Assembly (NCBI RefSeq): GCF_023072615.1
Contig: NZ_JAKNRW010000001.1
Location: forward strand, 420,686 to 484,685
DNA length: 64,000 nucleotides
Origin: Pseudomonas violetae
Lineage (GTDB): Bacteria; Pseudomonadota; Gammaproteobacteria; Pseudomonadales; Pseudomonadaceae
Reading direction: 5' to 3'
This document shows positions 53,370-62,225 of the stretch, piece after piece; the stretch's first letter is position 1; every line of letters starts with the position of its first letter. The notes beneath the pieces are model-generated. The model did not search any database. It was not told where the DNA came from and saw only the letters and a program-made list of their open reading frames with translations. Position numbers and translations under genes: made by a program.

Positions 53370-54626
53370 CTAGCGCGCGGCTTTTTCGAGTTCGCGCAGG
53401 TTTACATCATCTGCCGTAATACCGGCGGTATTCAGACGTGGCCCTCCTAGAACAAACACCGTGCCATGACGGCGCTGGTAGTCGATGGTGAAGCCCGCCG
53501 CTGAAACGATCCCGACATCACCATCTTCGGTCTTAATGCTTTTAAGGTTGTAGTTCATCCACTTCCAGAACTGGCCTTTGCGGTCATAGGCTTCAGCCTG
53601 ATAGAAGCGCGGGAACTGGGTGTCCATGTACATGACCTTCTTGCTGTACGGGTGTTCAGGTGGCGTGGTGGCCTCGATCACCCAGACTTCACGAGGTTCC
53701 CAATTGGCTTTGGGGTTCCAGTGCGGTGCGTTGTCTAAGTCGATAACCGGAAACTCAGCATTGCCGGTAGCCTTTTGGTTCCAGGTTTCGCCTTCGGTGT
53801 TAGCCACAGCGAGTACCCAGCGCTTACCCAGCAGTTTGTAGTTCGGGTACCAGGTTGGGTGGGCGTTGAAGATTTCGATGTCATCACTGAGCTGGTCAGT
53901 ACCACCAATCGGGTCCATCCAGGTGCCGCCAGACAGACGACGAGTACGCCGTACCGACTTCACGTAAGCCCAAGAGTCTTCCAATTTTGGCGAGTCGTAA
54001 CGCAGGGTAAACAGTCCCAGACCACGGATATCGTTGGGAAAGTTTGCGTACAACAGGGTTTTGGTGAGGATAGTGCCATCGCCTTCGACGGCTTTATCGG
54101 TGCCCAAACGGCCCTTCATGTAATAACGCTTAAACGCCCACTCCTGACGACGCTCCAGACCGACTTTATCGTTGAGGAACAGGTAGCCAAACTGTGGATA
54201 GTCCTGCAGGTTTTTGGTCGGCTGAGCGTAGTGGTGGTTCCACATCAGCTTTTCAGCAGCGTCTGGATCGTCCTGGCTGACGTTAGGAAACGGAATACCT
54301 GCAATCCAACCCTCAACCTGACGGGTGTCATGGTTGTATACCGCTTTGCCTTCGTTGGCTTTAGTTGCGGCCATGTAATCACGGCCTAACACGATCGGCG
54401 TAGAGGCTTTAAGGATGATGGCCAGGCCTTCGTCCTTGATCAGGATCTGCATGCGGTCTGTCAGCAAATCCTTGATGGTGTGACCTTCAAAGGTATCGCC
54501 CATTTGCTGAGACAGACTTTTGGCATCGATCCGCGTACCCGGCTTCAACTCTGCGGCCTGGGCCGCCAGCGTGACCGACAAGGTCAGGGCCAGTGATGTG
54601 ACAAGGTGATTTTTGAGGAATGTCAT
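53370..54626 (-). CDS. DUF1329-family exported protein
   Basis: 418 aa from ATG 54626 with AGGAG. Signal peptide (MTFLKNHLVTSLALTLSVTL, cleavage after AQA near residue 24). Mature part begins ELKPGTRI and has the DUF1329 blocks with RTRRLSGGTWMDPIGGTDQLSDDIEIF near residue 195, and WVIEATTPPEHPYSKKVMYMD near 318. LolA/LppX-like beta fold expected. It is regularly found with DUF1302 and MMPL proteins in Pseudomonas clusters for hydrophobic compounds and is thought to carry lipophilic cargo in the periplasm. Confidence 0.9.
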   Translation of the reverse strand: MTFLKNHLVTSLALTLSVTLAAQAAELKPGTRIDAKSLSQQMGDTFEGHTIKDLLTDRMQILIKDEGLAIILKASTPIVLGRDYMAATKANEGKAVYNHDTRQVEGWIAGIPFPNVSQDDPDAAEKLMWNHHYAQPTKNLQDYPQFGYLFLNDKVGLERRQEWAFKRYYMKGRLGTDKAVEGDGTILTKTLLYANFPNDIRGLGLFTLRYDSPKLEDSWAYVKSVRRTRRLSGGTWMDPIGGTDQLSDDIEIFNAHPTWYPNYKLLGKRWVLAVANTEGETWNQKATGNAEFPVIDLDNAPHWNPKANWEPREVWVIEATTPPEHPYSKKVMYMDTQFPRFYQAEAYDRKGQFWKWMNYNLKSIKTEDGDVGIVSAAGFTIDYQRRHGTVFVLGGPRLNTAGITADDVNLRELEKAAR

Positions 54627-54643
54627 TATTTTTATCTCCTGCA

Positions 54644-56332
54644 TCAGAACTGGTAGGTCGTACGGATAGCAAGCTGATCGTTGCCGTCGAAGTAACCAAA
54701 CAGGTTGGTGTTGTTGAAACCGGTAAGAGCCCGCTTCTGCCGCTCATCGTTGAAGAACAAGTCAGCTTCAACCCGCACGCGCCAATTGTTACCATAGGCA
54801 AACTCAACGCTTGGCACTACGAAGCTGCCGCCGTAGGTCAGGTCGGTACCGAGTGCCAAGCTCGGATTGATACGATCGTTGTCGTAGTTGGTTGCCAGGA
54901 TGGCGGTGGCGATGGTTGAAAACTCTTTGGTGCGGCCACTAAAGCCTGCGCTGTTGACCACCTCATCGTCACGCTCGTAGTTGGTGATCCAGGTGTTAAA
55001 CAACTGCGCCGAGAAGAACGATGGGCGACTGGTGCCCAGGTAGTTCTGCAGGGCAAGTTGTTTGTCCAAGCGGACCATGGACTTCAACACGTCTTTTTCG
55101 ATAATCCCGCAGAAGCCTGGGAAGAACGAACAGCCACCCTCCTCACCTGACTTAACCCCGATGTTGTAGGTCGAATCCGGAATGTAGGAAATCTCGGTGG
55201 AGAACACCGCATCCAACGACGAGACGTAACGATTGGCCGTCACGCCGAACACATCAACAAACGGGAAGATCAGCTCGCCTACGGTAGAGCTCGGATCCGA
55301 GCGGTACTGGCCTTTGTAAGGACCGACGTACGTGCGCCCGGTTACCGAGTCACCGACACCCAAGGGGTTGTTCGGGTTGGAGTTAATAACGGGGTTAAGC
55401 GACGGACCATGGAACCAGCCCAACGAGTACTCCCACTCCCCTTGCATGCCTTTCCAGCGCAAACCGTACGACGCGTCATCCATGTCAGCTGACTTATGGT
55501 CGTAGTTATAAGGTACATCTGCGCCGAAGGGCGCCGATTCAAAGGTAATACCTTTGTTCGGGTTATTTGCCCAACGACCGCCATCCAAGTCATAGCTGTT
55601 GCCGCGATCGCTTGCGCGGTTCATTGCGCCAGGGATGAACAACATTTGCATAGTGCCATCGACACTGTCGAAGCGCTCCATGACGTTGACCATCCACAGC
55701 GGCTTACGCACATCTTCGTTTTCCGGCTCCAGGAACGAACGAATGCGCATGTCGTAGCCATGCACCACATCCATTGACTGGAAGAAGTCGGTCTCACCCC
55801 AGACCACTTGCTGCTTGCCCAGTTTCAGCGTGGTGGTTGGAGTCACCTCGGTCTGCCACCACAACTCGCGAATTTCTTCGGTGTTGTAGACGTCATCCAT
55901 CAGGTTGACCGACGATTTGCTGCGATTACTGAAGAGGTCCGACGCAGCGTTACCATCCATCGACTCTTGCAAGTCTTTCAGATAGTTGGTTTCAACCTCG
56001 CGAGCTACGCGCCCAGAGATATTGAACTGCGAAGTTCCAAAATTCTTGAACAGGTTAAGTTTAAGAGTGGTACGCGCCATCGACAGGCCGTAGCGATAGT
56101 TGCCCTTGCGTTTGGCACCAACCAGCCCATTAGGGTCATTGGTATCCATCACGTAAGGGTTTTCCAGGTTCCATGACAAGTGCTCGCGAACATAACCGCT
56201 TGCCTCCCAATCAGAAAAAAAATCCTCATCTGCTTGGGCATTCGCTTGCATGCCTAGACCCGCCAGCATGACGGCGCAAGCGAGCGGCGTTTTCCCAGAC
56301 CACACGCTTCTATTATTATTTTTTGCGCTCAT
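54644..56332 (-). CDS. DUF1302-family outer-membrane protein
   Basis: 562 aa from MSAKNNN (56332). Signal peptide with cleavage after ANA near residue 33. The mature part starts QADEDFFSDWEASGYVREHLSW, the DUF1302 opening. Alternating aromatic strands run through and the protein ends LAIRTTYQF with C-terminal Phe, the outer-membrane barrel sorting signal. Likely a barrel porin or receptor for a hydrophobic substrate. 17 nt separate it from DUF1329, and MMPL precedes it by 4 nt. Confidence 0.9.
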   Translation of the reverse strand: MSAKNNNRSVWSGKTPLACAVMLAGLGMQANAQADEDFFSDWEASGYVREHLSWNLENPYVMDTNDPNGLVGAKRKGNYRYGLSMARTTLKLNLFKNFGTSQFNISGRVAREVETNYLKDLQESMDGNAASDLFSNRSKSSVNLMDDVYNTEEIRELWWQTEVTPTTTLKLGKQQVVWGETDFFQSMDVVHGYDMRIRSFLEPENEDVRKPLWMVNVMERFDSVDGTMQMLFIPGAMNRASDRGNSYDLDGGRWANNPNKGITFESAPFGADVPYNYDHKSADMDDASYGLRWKGMQGEWEYSLGWFHGPSLNPVINSNPNNPLGVGDSVTGRTYVGPYKGQYRSDPSSTVGELIFPFVDVFGVTANRYVSSLDAVFSTEISYIPDSTYNIGVKSGEEGGCSFFPGFCGIIEKDVLKSMVRLDKQLALQNYLGTSRPSFFSAQLFNTWITNYERDDEVVNSAGFSGRTKEFSTIATAILATNYDNDRINPSLALGTDLTYGGSFVVPSVEFAYGNNWRVRVEADLFFNDERQKRALTGFNNTNLFGYFDGNDQLAIRTTYQF

Positions 56333-56336
56333 TTTT

Positions 56337-58736
56337 TTAGTTCCTGATGTGTTCAGGTTGGTGGTTACACCCACAACTCTGGGCATCTTTCGTTGGGCGG
56401 TGTTCAAAGATAAATTTCGGCTTGAACACCAGCACAAGCGAAGGCATGACGAAGAGTGAGGTCAGTGCCGAGACCATCAGCCAGAGGCCAATCAGCATGC
56501 CCATCTCCGCTTGAAAACGAAGGGAAGAGAACGACCAGAGCAGCACCCCAGCAGCCAGGGTGAAGGCCGTTAGCAGTACGCCACGTCCGGCGGAATCGAG
56601 CGATTGCAGCACCGCATCAATAGGCTCGGCAGCGGGGTACTTCTCCAGGTATTCCTTCATCGAATCGACGATGTAGAAGGCATAATCCACCCCCAAGCCG
56701 ATCCCTAGCGCCACCACCGGCAAGGTGCTGATGCTCATACCGATGTCGTGCCAAGCCATAAAGGCAAAGGTCACCACGTTGGAGATCACCACCGGGATGA
56801 TGAAAAATACCCCACTGACTGAAGAGCGGTACACCACCAAGCAGCACAGAATCACCACCAGTAACGCCAGCGCCGTGGCTTCGATCTGATCACCGAGCAG
56901 GATCTCGTTGACCGCCGCGATGATGCCGAGTACGCCACCTACCAGCTTCACGTCCGCGCTTTGCAGCGGGTTATCGCGAATGAACTCGTTGGCGTAATGG
57001 GTGGCCTTGCGCAGCGTGTCACCCTTGTGATCGCGGAAGAACAGCGTTACCGCAGCATTACGGAACAGCACATCGGAGAACTGAGTCAGGTCATCCGGGT
57101 CAGCGCCCTGCATGTAGAAGCTGATCAGCTCACCGTTCTCCATGCGGCTGGCACCCAGCTCGCCGTAGCGAGGATTGCCTTCATAGAGGTTGCGGCGAAT
57201 GTCGATAACGATGTCGGCCAGCGACACGGTGCCGCCGACTTCTGGCTGGCGTTCCATGTAGCGCGAGAAGCGCAGCATCCAGTCGAGCACCTCAGGCGTT
57301 TTCATCGCATCCAGCTCTTTACCTTCGAGCACAACAAACATTTGCTCGGAGCCGGGATACAGGCGGTTGATCAGTTCGCTGTCGAGGTTAAAAGACGAGT
57401 CTTGCCAGAGGATTGGCGAACCATCACTGGCATCACCGACGTTGATCTTGGTGGCCTCGAACATAAAGCCGCACATCAGCACCAAGGTGATCGGTGCGAC
57501 CCAGTAGCGCGCACGACTAAGTACCAACGACTTCGCGCCATTGAGGAAGAACTGCATGAAACCGTCGAGGTTAACCGGATGCACATAGCCTTCGGGGCGT
57601 TTCACGTAGGACAGCAACGCAGGCGTCAGCAGGACCGCCGACACAGCAATGGTCATCACCCAGATTGCACCAATGATTGCCACTTTGTGCATTAGCGGAA
57701 TCGGCGTGAGAATGACACATAGAATCGCCCCAGCGTCGGCGTACAGCCCCAGCATGCTCGGACGGAACAGCTCACGCATGGTTTGCTCAGCGGCCTTGCT
57801 CGGCTCGATGGACTCACCCACCGCCAAGTCATCGAAGCGAGTTATCAACTGCACCGAGTGAGAAAACGCTCGGGCGGTGATGATGAACGCCACCACAATC
57901 ACCAGCGGATCGAAGTTGTAGCCCAGCAAGCTACCTAACCCCAGCGCCCAGATAGCCGAAACACTGCCTGCAATCAGCGGCAACAACGTACCGCGCCAAG
58001 TGCGAGTGAACACGAACAGCAGAATCAACATGGCGACCAGCGACAACAGGGCAATACCCACGGTTTCACCGAGGTAATGCGCCACCCAGCCATACAGAAT
58101 CGGCTCGCCCACCAGGTGCAGGCTCACGACATCTTTAACCGGCGAGGCTTCGAGGATGGCCTCGATCTGCGGGAAGATCTTCGCGTAGTCCACCAGGTGG
58201 TCGTAGAAGTCGACCTGGATCAGCGCTGAGCCTAACTCACGGTCAACGTACAGGCCGTAAACCAGCGGGTTATTCAGCACAGCCTTACGCAACTCCAGCA
58301 TTTCTTGCGGGTTTTGCGGCAGGTTCGGCCACATCAACGGACGGGTTTCAATGCCTTCACTGGAGGCGTTAATCCGCTTGAGCTTCTTCGATGCCAGCGA
58401 GGTGATCTGCATCGGGTTAACACCTTCGACCTGTTGCAGGTCGTAGGTGATCCGGCGCACTTCACCAAGCACGTCATCACGGAAAATGTCGCCCTCTTTA
58501 GCCTTGACCAAAATGGTCACGCGATTACTGGCGGCAAAGCTGTCTTGGTATTTCTGATGCACCTTCACATACGGATGGTCATGGGGAACCATGTCACTGA
58601 AGCGGGTGCGGATATCCAGATTGGTCAGACTGATAGCAAAGCCCAGGGTGATCAGGCCAACCACCATGCACACCAGCAAGCGATTACGGATCGCCCACAG
58701 TGAAAGGCGCGCAACAAAATTCTTTGCGACATTCAT
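56337..58736 (-). CDS. MMPL/RND-family transporter
   Basis: 799 aa with about twelve membrane helices in two repeats. Each half has one helix, a large periplasmic loop, and five helices. Repeats of the HAE3/MMPL signature are present: GSVSAIWALGLGSLLGYNFDPLVIVVAFIITARAFSHSVQ (positions about 254-294, first half) and LGIGLGVDYAFYIVDSMKEYLE (second half). The soluble domain opens DIRTRFSDMVPHDHPYVK. Belongs with DUF1302, DUF1329 and YCF48 as a system moving hydrophobic substrates. Overlaps the YCF48 gene by 4 nt. Confidence 0.92.
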   Translation of the reverse strand: MNVAKNFVARLSLWAIRNRLLVCMVVGLITLGFAISLTNLDIRTRFSDMVPHDHPYVKVHQKYQDSFAASNRVTILVKAKEGDIFRDDVLGEVRRITYDLQQVEGVNPMQITSLASKKLKRINASSEGIETRPLMWPNLPQNPQEMLELRKAVLNNPLVYGLYVDRELGSALIQVDFYDHLVDYAKIFPQIEAILEASPVKDVVSLHLVGEPILYGWVAHYLGETVGIALLSLVAMLILLFVFTRTWRGTLLPLIAGSVSAIWALGLGSLLGYNFDPLVIVVAFIITARAFSHSVQLITRFDDLAVGESIEPSKAAEQTMRELFRPSMLGLYADAGAILCVILTPIPLMHKVAIIGAIWVMTIAVSAVLLTPALLSYVKRPEGYVHPVNLDGFMQFFLNGAKSLVLSRARYWVAPITLVLMCGFMFEATKINVGDASDGSPILWQDSSFNLDSELINRLYPGSEQMFVVLEGKELDAMKTPEVLDWMLRFSRYMERQPEVGGTVSLADIVIDIRRNLYEGNPRYGELGASRMENGELISFYMQGADPDDLTQFSDVLFRNAAVTLFFRDHKGDTLRKATHYANEFIRDNPLQSADVKLVGGVLGIIAAVNEILLGDQIEATALALLVVILCCLVVYRSSVSGVFFIIPVVISNVVTFAFMAWHDIGMSISTLPVVALGIGLGVDYAFYIVDSMKEYLEKYPAAEPIDAVLQSLDSAGRGVLLTAFTLAAGVLLWSFSSLRFQAEMGMLIGLWLMVSALTSLFVMPSLVLVFKPKFIFEHRPTKDAQSCGCNHQPEHIRN

Positions 58737-59716
58737 TGTTGTTGCTCCCGAGGCCAGATTTGCAGGTCGTCCTGGCGCAGCAAGCCGAGTTGATGGCCGA
58801 TCAGCACCACACCATCAGCGGTGTCGAGCAGACGGCTGTGATAGCTCTTGTCGAGCCCTTGCGGAGCCCAACTACGCCAAGTACCCGTGGGGTCTTGGGT
58901 ATGGAACAAGGCGCCACGGTCGCCTGTGGTGATCCACTGGCCGTTGTGCACGCTGATGTCGAACAAATGCTCACGGGTGAATGAGGGCAACGTTTTCCAG
59001 CTGTCGCCGCCGTCCTGAGTGATAAAGGCTTGGCCTTGGTTGCCCACAGCGACGCCAGTGCGCCCGTCGAACACCAAGGCGCGCAGGCTTTCACTGCCCA
59101 ACTCTTGGGTGGTCCAGGTGCGCCCGTCATCACGGCTGCGCAGCAGGCGACCGAACTCCGCTGTGATCCACAGGTCGCCGTCAACGCCAGCACGGATACT
59201 GTTGAAGTTCACATCGTCGCCAGAGCCCATGGCTTGCCACTTAGCCGCGTCGGCATCGCTACGAAACAGCGCGCCCATTTCACCCACAGCCCAGAAGTAG
59301 CCATTGATAAAGCTCACGCTGCTCAGCTTGCCCGCCAAGTCCGAGACCAACAGCTGCTGACTCTGCCAAGGCTCAGCATCTTGCCGTGTCCACACACGAC
59401 CTTCGTTGCCTACCACCACCTGCCGGCCCTTATCAGAGACGGCAATCGATTGCAGGTTGCGGCGGCCGGGTAATTCTTCACGCAGCCAATGGCCGCCGGC
59501 ATCCTTACTGGAGAGCAAGGCACCGTTTTGGCCAACAATCCACAGGCGCTCGCCGAGTGCCGCGCCATCAAAGAAGGCATCGCGGTGCTCAAGCAACGGT
59601 TGATCCAGCGGTACCGGATTAACCGAGGGCTTGATAAATACAGCGGCAAACGCCAGGCCGCCGATCACAATCCACGGCGCCAGACGAAAGACCCATTCCA
59701 GCAGGCGGCTAAACAT
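58733..59716 (-). CDS. YCF48/photosystem-assembly-like beta-propeller protein
   Basis: 327 aa from ATG 59716 (a 40-residue longer frame is antisense-like in composition). One N-terminal membrane helix (LAPWIVIGGLAFAAVFI), then BNR/YCF48 repeats (LWIVGQNGALLSSKDAGGHW, AVGEMGALFRSDADAAKW, TAEFGRLLRSRDDGRTW, AVGNQGQAFITQDGGDSW and TTGDRGALFHTQD), a seven-blade-like propeller facing the periplasm. Such proteins are the usual partner of the MMPL transporter in these clusters. Overlaps both neighbours. Confidence 0.9.
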   Translation of the reverse strand: MFSRLLEWVFRLAPWIVIGGLAFAAVFIKPSVNPVPLDQPLLEHRDAFFDGAALGERLWIVGQNGALLSSKDAGGHWLREELPGRRNLQSIAVSDKGRQVVVGNEGRVWTRQDAEPWQSQQLLVSDLAGKLSSVSFINGYFWAVGEMGALFRSDADAAKWQAMGSGDDVNFNSIRAGVDGDLWITAEFGRLLRSRDDGRTWTTQELGSESLRALVFDGRTGVAVGNQGQAFITQDGGDSWKTLPSFTREHLFDISVHNGQWITTGDRGALFHTQDPTGTWRSWAPQGLDKSYHSRLLDTADGVVLIGHQLGLLRQDDLQIWPREQQQ

Positions 59717-60632
59717 GGACGGCCTCCTGCGGCTTGCTGGCTTGGCGCTGCAACCAGCGGAACGCATGCCCGCCCAACGGCACACCGGCCAAGGCCTGTA
59801 TCCGCTGCACGGTAACCACCAGCGCCAGTGGCTCAATGCCGCTGCGCAGGCCCATGCTGTGGAGCATCAGGACTAAATCTTCGGTGGCCAGATTACCGGT
59901 CGCACCCGGCGAGAACGGGCAACCACCCAAGCCGCCGATGGAGCTGTCGAACTCGCGCACCCCCAGCTCTAACGCGGCCAGCACGTTGGCCAACGCCATG
60001 CCGCGGGTGTCATGGAAATGGCAAGAGAGCATGCTCGCGGAATCCAGTCCGATCAGGCTGCCGAGCACATCGCGCACACTTTTTGGGTTAGCCGCACCAA
60101 TGGTATCGGCGACGATCACCTTGCGCGCACCGGCTTCCAGCATGCGTAGGGTCAAGGACTCAACAACCCGCGCTGGGGTTAGCCCTTCAAAGGGACATTC
60201 GAACGCCACGGCCACATAGGCACGACCTTCGATGCCATCTTCACGCGCTCGTTGCAGCAACTCGGCGCACACCGCAGTGGACTGCTCAAGACTCATATTG
60301 ATGTTGCGCTGATTCATGGTTTCGGTGGCCGAGAGCACCACCGCAATCGATTTTGCCCCGGCCGCCAGGGCCAGTTCGTAACCGCGCATGTTCGGCACCA
60401 GTGCCGAGTAAGCCACCACCTCAGTCATCGGTAACTGACCGAACAGCTCGCCAGTGCCGGCCATTTGCGGCACGGCTTTGGGCGAGACGAAACTGCCCAC
60501 TTCAATGCTGCGAATACCACTGGCCAGCAGGGCATTGATCATCAACAAGCGTTCTTCAATGCTGAGGATTTTGCCTTGGCTTTGCAGCCCGTCACGCGGG
60601 CCTACTTCATTAACGGTGACAAAGTCGTTCAT
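59709..60632 (-). CDS. HMG-CoA lyase-like (HMGL family) lyase
   Basis: 307 aa. EVGPRDGLQ near residue 8 (metal/substrate Arg-Asp), CHFHDTRGMALAN near 203 (metal His pair), and the loop GGLGGCPFSPGATGN near 233 with the catalytic Cys. It cleaves a 3-hydroxy-3-methylglutaryl-CoA-type thioester by retro-aldol to acetyl-CoA plus a keto acid; relatives split citramalyl-CoA and similar. Upstream gene is the CoA-transferase (3-nt gap), so it likely acts on the CoA thioester that enzyme makes. Confidence 0.93.
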   Translation of the reverse strand: MNDFVTVNEVGPRDGLQSQGKILSIEERLLMINALLASGIRSIEVGSFVSPKAVPQMAGTGELFGQLPMTEVVAYSALVPNMRGYELALAAGAKSIAVVLSATETMNQRNINMSLEQSTAVCAELLQRAREDGIEGRAYVAVAFECPFEGLTPARVVESLTLRMLEAGARKVIVADTIGAANPKSVRDVLGSLIGLDSASMLSCHFHDTRGMALANVLAALELGVREFDSSIGGLGGCPFSPGATGNLATEDLVLMLHSMGLRSGIEPLALVVTVQRIQALAGVPLGGHAFRWLQRQASKPQEAVHV

Positions 60633-60635
60633 GGC

Positions 60636-61835
60636 TCACCCCACAATCCGTTGATTCTTCAGCTCGGCAATGCGCCCTGGGCCGTAACCCAGCACACGCT
60701 TAAGTACGGCTTCGGTGTGCTCACCCAACAGAGGTGGCGCACTGAAGCTCTCTTCGCTGTCTGCGGAAAGTTTGATCGGGTTGCCGGGTGCCTCAATCGA
60801 GCCACCTTCGGGATGAGGGATATCCACGACCATTTTGCGGTGACGCACTTGCGGGTCCGACAGTGCATCGCTGAAGCGGTTGACCGGGGCACATGGCACC
60901 CGCATCGAAGACAACTGCTCAACCCAATACGCGGTGTTGTTCGTGGCGAACAACTCACTCAGGATGTCGTCAATCAGCTTCTTGTCAGCCAAACGACCCG
61001 GTTGGGTTTTGTATTTAGGGTCTTTCAGTGCCTCGACATCGAACAAGCTAATCAGGTTGTCCCAGAAGCTGTCGAAGATCACCGCCACGATGATGAAACC
61101 GTCAGAGGTGCGGTAGGTGTTGTACGGTACATGCACAAAGTGGCTGTTGCCCAGCGGCTCAGGATTTACGCCGCTGAGGAAATACATGGTGGCCATGTAA
61201 TTAAGCATGCTGATCTGGCAGTCGAGCATGCTGATGTCGACGTGTTGACCATGCCCTTTGCTGTGGCGTGCTTGCAGCGCGGCAAGGATCCCCATCACAG
61301 CGAACATGCCGCCACCCAAATCCCCAATCGGGATGCCGGCGCGGGTCGGGGTATCAGCGTTATCGCCGGTGATGGACATACCCCCACCAATGCCCTGCAC
61401 CACCTGATCAAATGCTGGGCGCATATAGTTGGGGCCGTCCTGGCCGAAGCCGGACACCGAACAGGTAATGATCTTGGGATTGATTAGTTTGAGATGGGGG
61501 TAGTCGATTTTCAGCTTCTGCGGAACGCCCGCACTGAAGTTATCCAGCACCACATCGGCTTTGCGAACCAGGTCGTGGAAAACAGCGAGACCTTGCTCGG
61601 TTTTCAGGTCGATGCAGACGCTTTGCTTATTGCGGTTAAGGGTAAGAAAATAAGCCCCCATGCCCTTGAACGAATGCCGAGGATCCTTGGCTAACAAGGC
61701 TCGGGTCCCTTCGCCAGTCAATGGCTCAACCTTGATTGTTTCCGCGCCAAGATCAGCCAGGATCATTCCGGCGTAAGGTCCGGACAGCATATGGGTCAGA
61801 TCGAGGATGCGAATCCCCTCTAGAGGTTTGCTCAT
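60636..61835 (-). CDS. Family III CoA-transferase (CaiB/BaiF type)
   Basis: 399 aa from ATG 61835. LDLTHMLSGPYAGMILADLGAETIKVEP at the N-terminus, GFGQDGPNYMRPAFDQVVQGIGG near residue 128, catalytic Asp in IPIGDLGGGMFAVMGILAAL near 168, and DISMLDCQISMLNYMA. First gene after the sigma-54 promoter. It moves CoA from succinyl-CoA or a product CoA to a dicarboxylate. Relatives include itaconate, mesaconate and citramalate CoA-transferases, in keeping with an HMGL-type lyase next to it. Confidence 0.93.
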   Translation of the reverse strand: MSKPLEGIRILDLTHMLSGPYAGMILADLGAETIKVEPLTGEGTRALLAKDPRHSFKGMGAYFLTLNRNKQSVCIDLKTEQGLAVFHDLVRKADVVLDNFSAGVPQKLKIDYPHLKLINPKIITCSVSGFGQDGPNYMRPAFDQVVQGIGGGMSITGDNADTPTRAGIPIGDLGGGMFAVMGILAALQARHSKGHGQHVDISMLDCQISMLNYMATMYFLSGVNPEPLGNSHFVHVPYNTYRTSDGFIIVAVIFDSFWDNLISLFDVEALKDPKYKTQPGRLADKKLIDDILSELFATNNTAYWVEQLSSMRVPCAPVNRFSDALSDPQVRHRKMVVDIPHPEGGSIEAPGNPIKLSADSEESFSAPPLLGEHTEAVLKRVLGYGPGRIAELKNQRIVG

Positions 61836-61878
61836 GATCACTCTCTTGTACTTATTAGAATTACCCGCACAAGAGAGA

Positions 61879-61897
61879 TAGCAAGGGCCTTGCCAAC
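61879..61897 (-). promoter_or_regulatory. Sigma-54 (-24/-12) promoter of the catabolic operon
   Basis: On the minus strand TTGGCAAGGCCCTTGCTA matches the -24/-12 consensus, with GG and GC separated by exactly 10 bp. It lies about 44 nt upstream of the CoA-transferase start, giving a short leader. The cluster encodes its own sigma-54 activator (44401-46263), so regulator and promoter fit together. The only base off consensus is in the -24 box (CAAG for CACG). Confidence 0.85.
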
Positions 61898-62125
61898 TCT
61901 TTAAAAAAAATACAAGTGATTGATTTATATGATTTTATCTAATATTAGTGACGTAACTAAGCGCCCTATAAAAAGTATTTAATTGCAACCTGAAAAAACT
62001 ATTCCATTCTGCACAAATGGCAGTTCAGCGTTATGCCGCTCTTGGCATGGCATAAGTCGGATCAAACACGTCGCTGCGTGCGCCTAGCGTCAAATCGTCG
62101 CGCGTCACCGCCCGCGTTTTATTGC

Positions 62126-62147
62126 CCTGCACAACGAGGTGTGCAGG
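62126..62147. repeat. Hairpin at the intron 3' boundary
   Basis: Arms CCTGCACA and TGTGCAGG around 6 nt, immediately next to the intron 3' end. It is likely part of the insertion target; stem-loops are preferred targets of some bacterial group II introns, although those lie upstream of the intron, while this one is in the downstream exon. Confidence 0.6.
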
Positions 62148-62149
62148 AT

Positions 62150-62225
62150 CGAGTAGGAGGCGGATTTACATCCGCCGTCCTCTCACACCACCGTACGTAC
62201 GGTTCCGTATACGGCGGTTCAGGTT
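62150..62225 (-). ncRNA. Group II intron domains V and VI
   Basis: Minus strand: GCCGTATACGGAACCGTACG followed by TACGGTGGTGTGAGAGG forms the domain V hairpin with a GGAA-type loop. A second hairpin, GGCGGAT and ATCCGCC, is domain VI, ending at the splice site near 62148. This RNA catalyses splicing with the maturase. Confidence 0.75.

Larger units (their letters stand above)
61836..62147. other. Promoter region of the catabolic cluster
   Basis: No gene. Holds the sigma-54 promoter at 61879-61897 and AT-rich DNA at 61900-61985. A short dyad at 61945-61960 (TTAGT, 6 bp, ACTAA) is a possible activator site. The intron-flanking hairpin lies at 62126-62147. Confidence 0.55.

Noticed and set aside
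60465..61487. 340-codon plus-strand frame over the CoA-transferase and lyase genes
   Set aside because: Antisense to clear family III CoA-transferase motifs; no ribosome site or domain.
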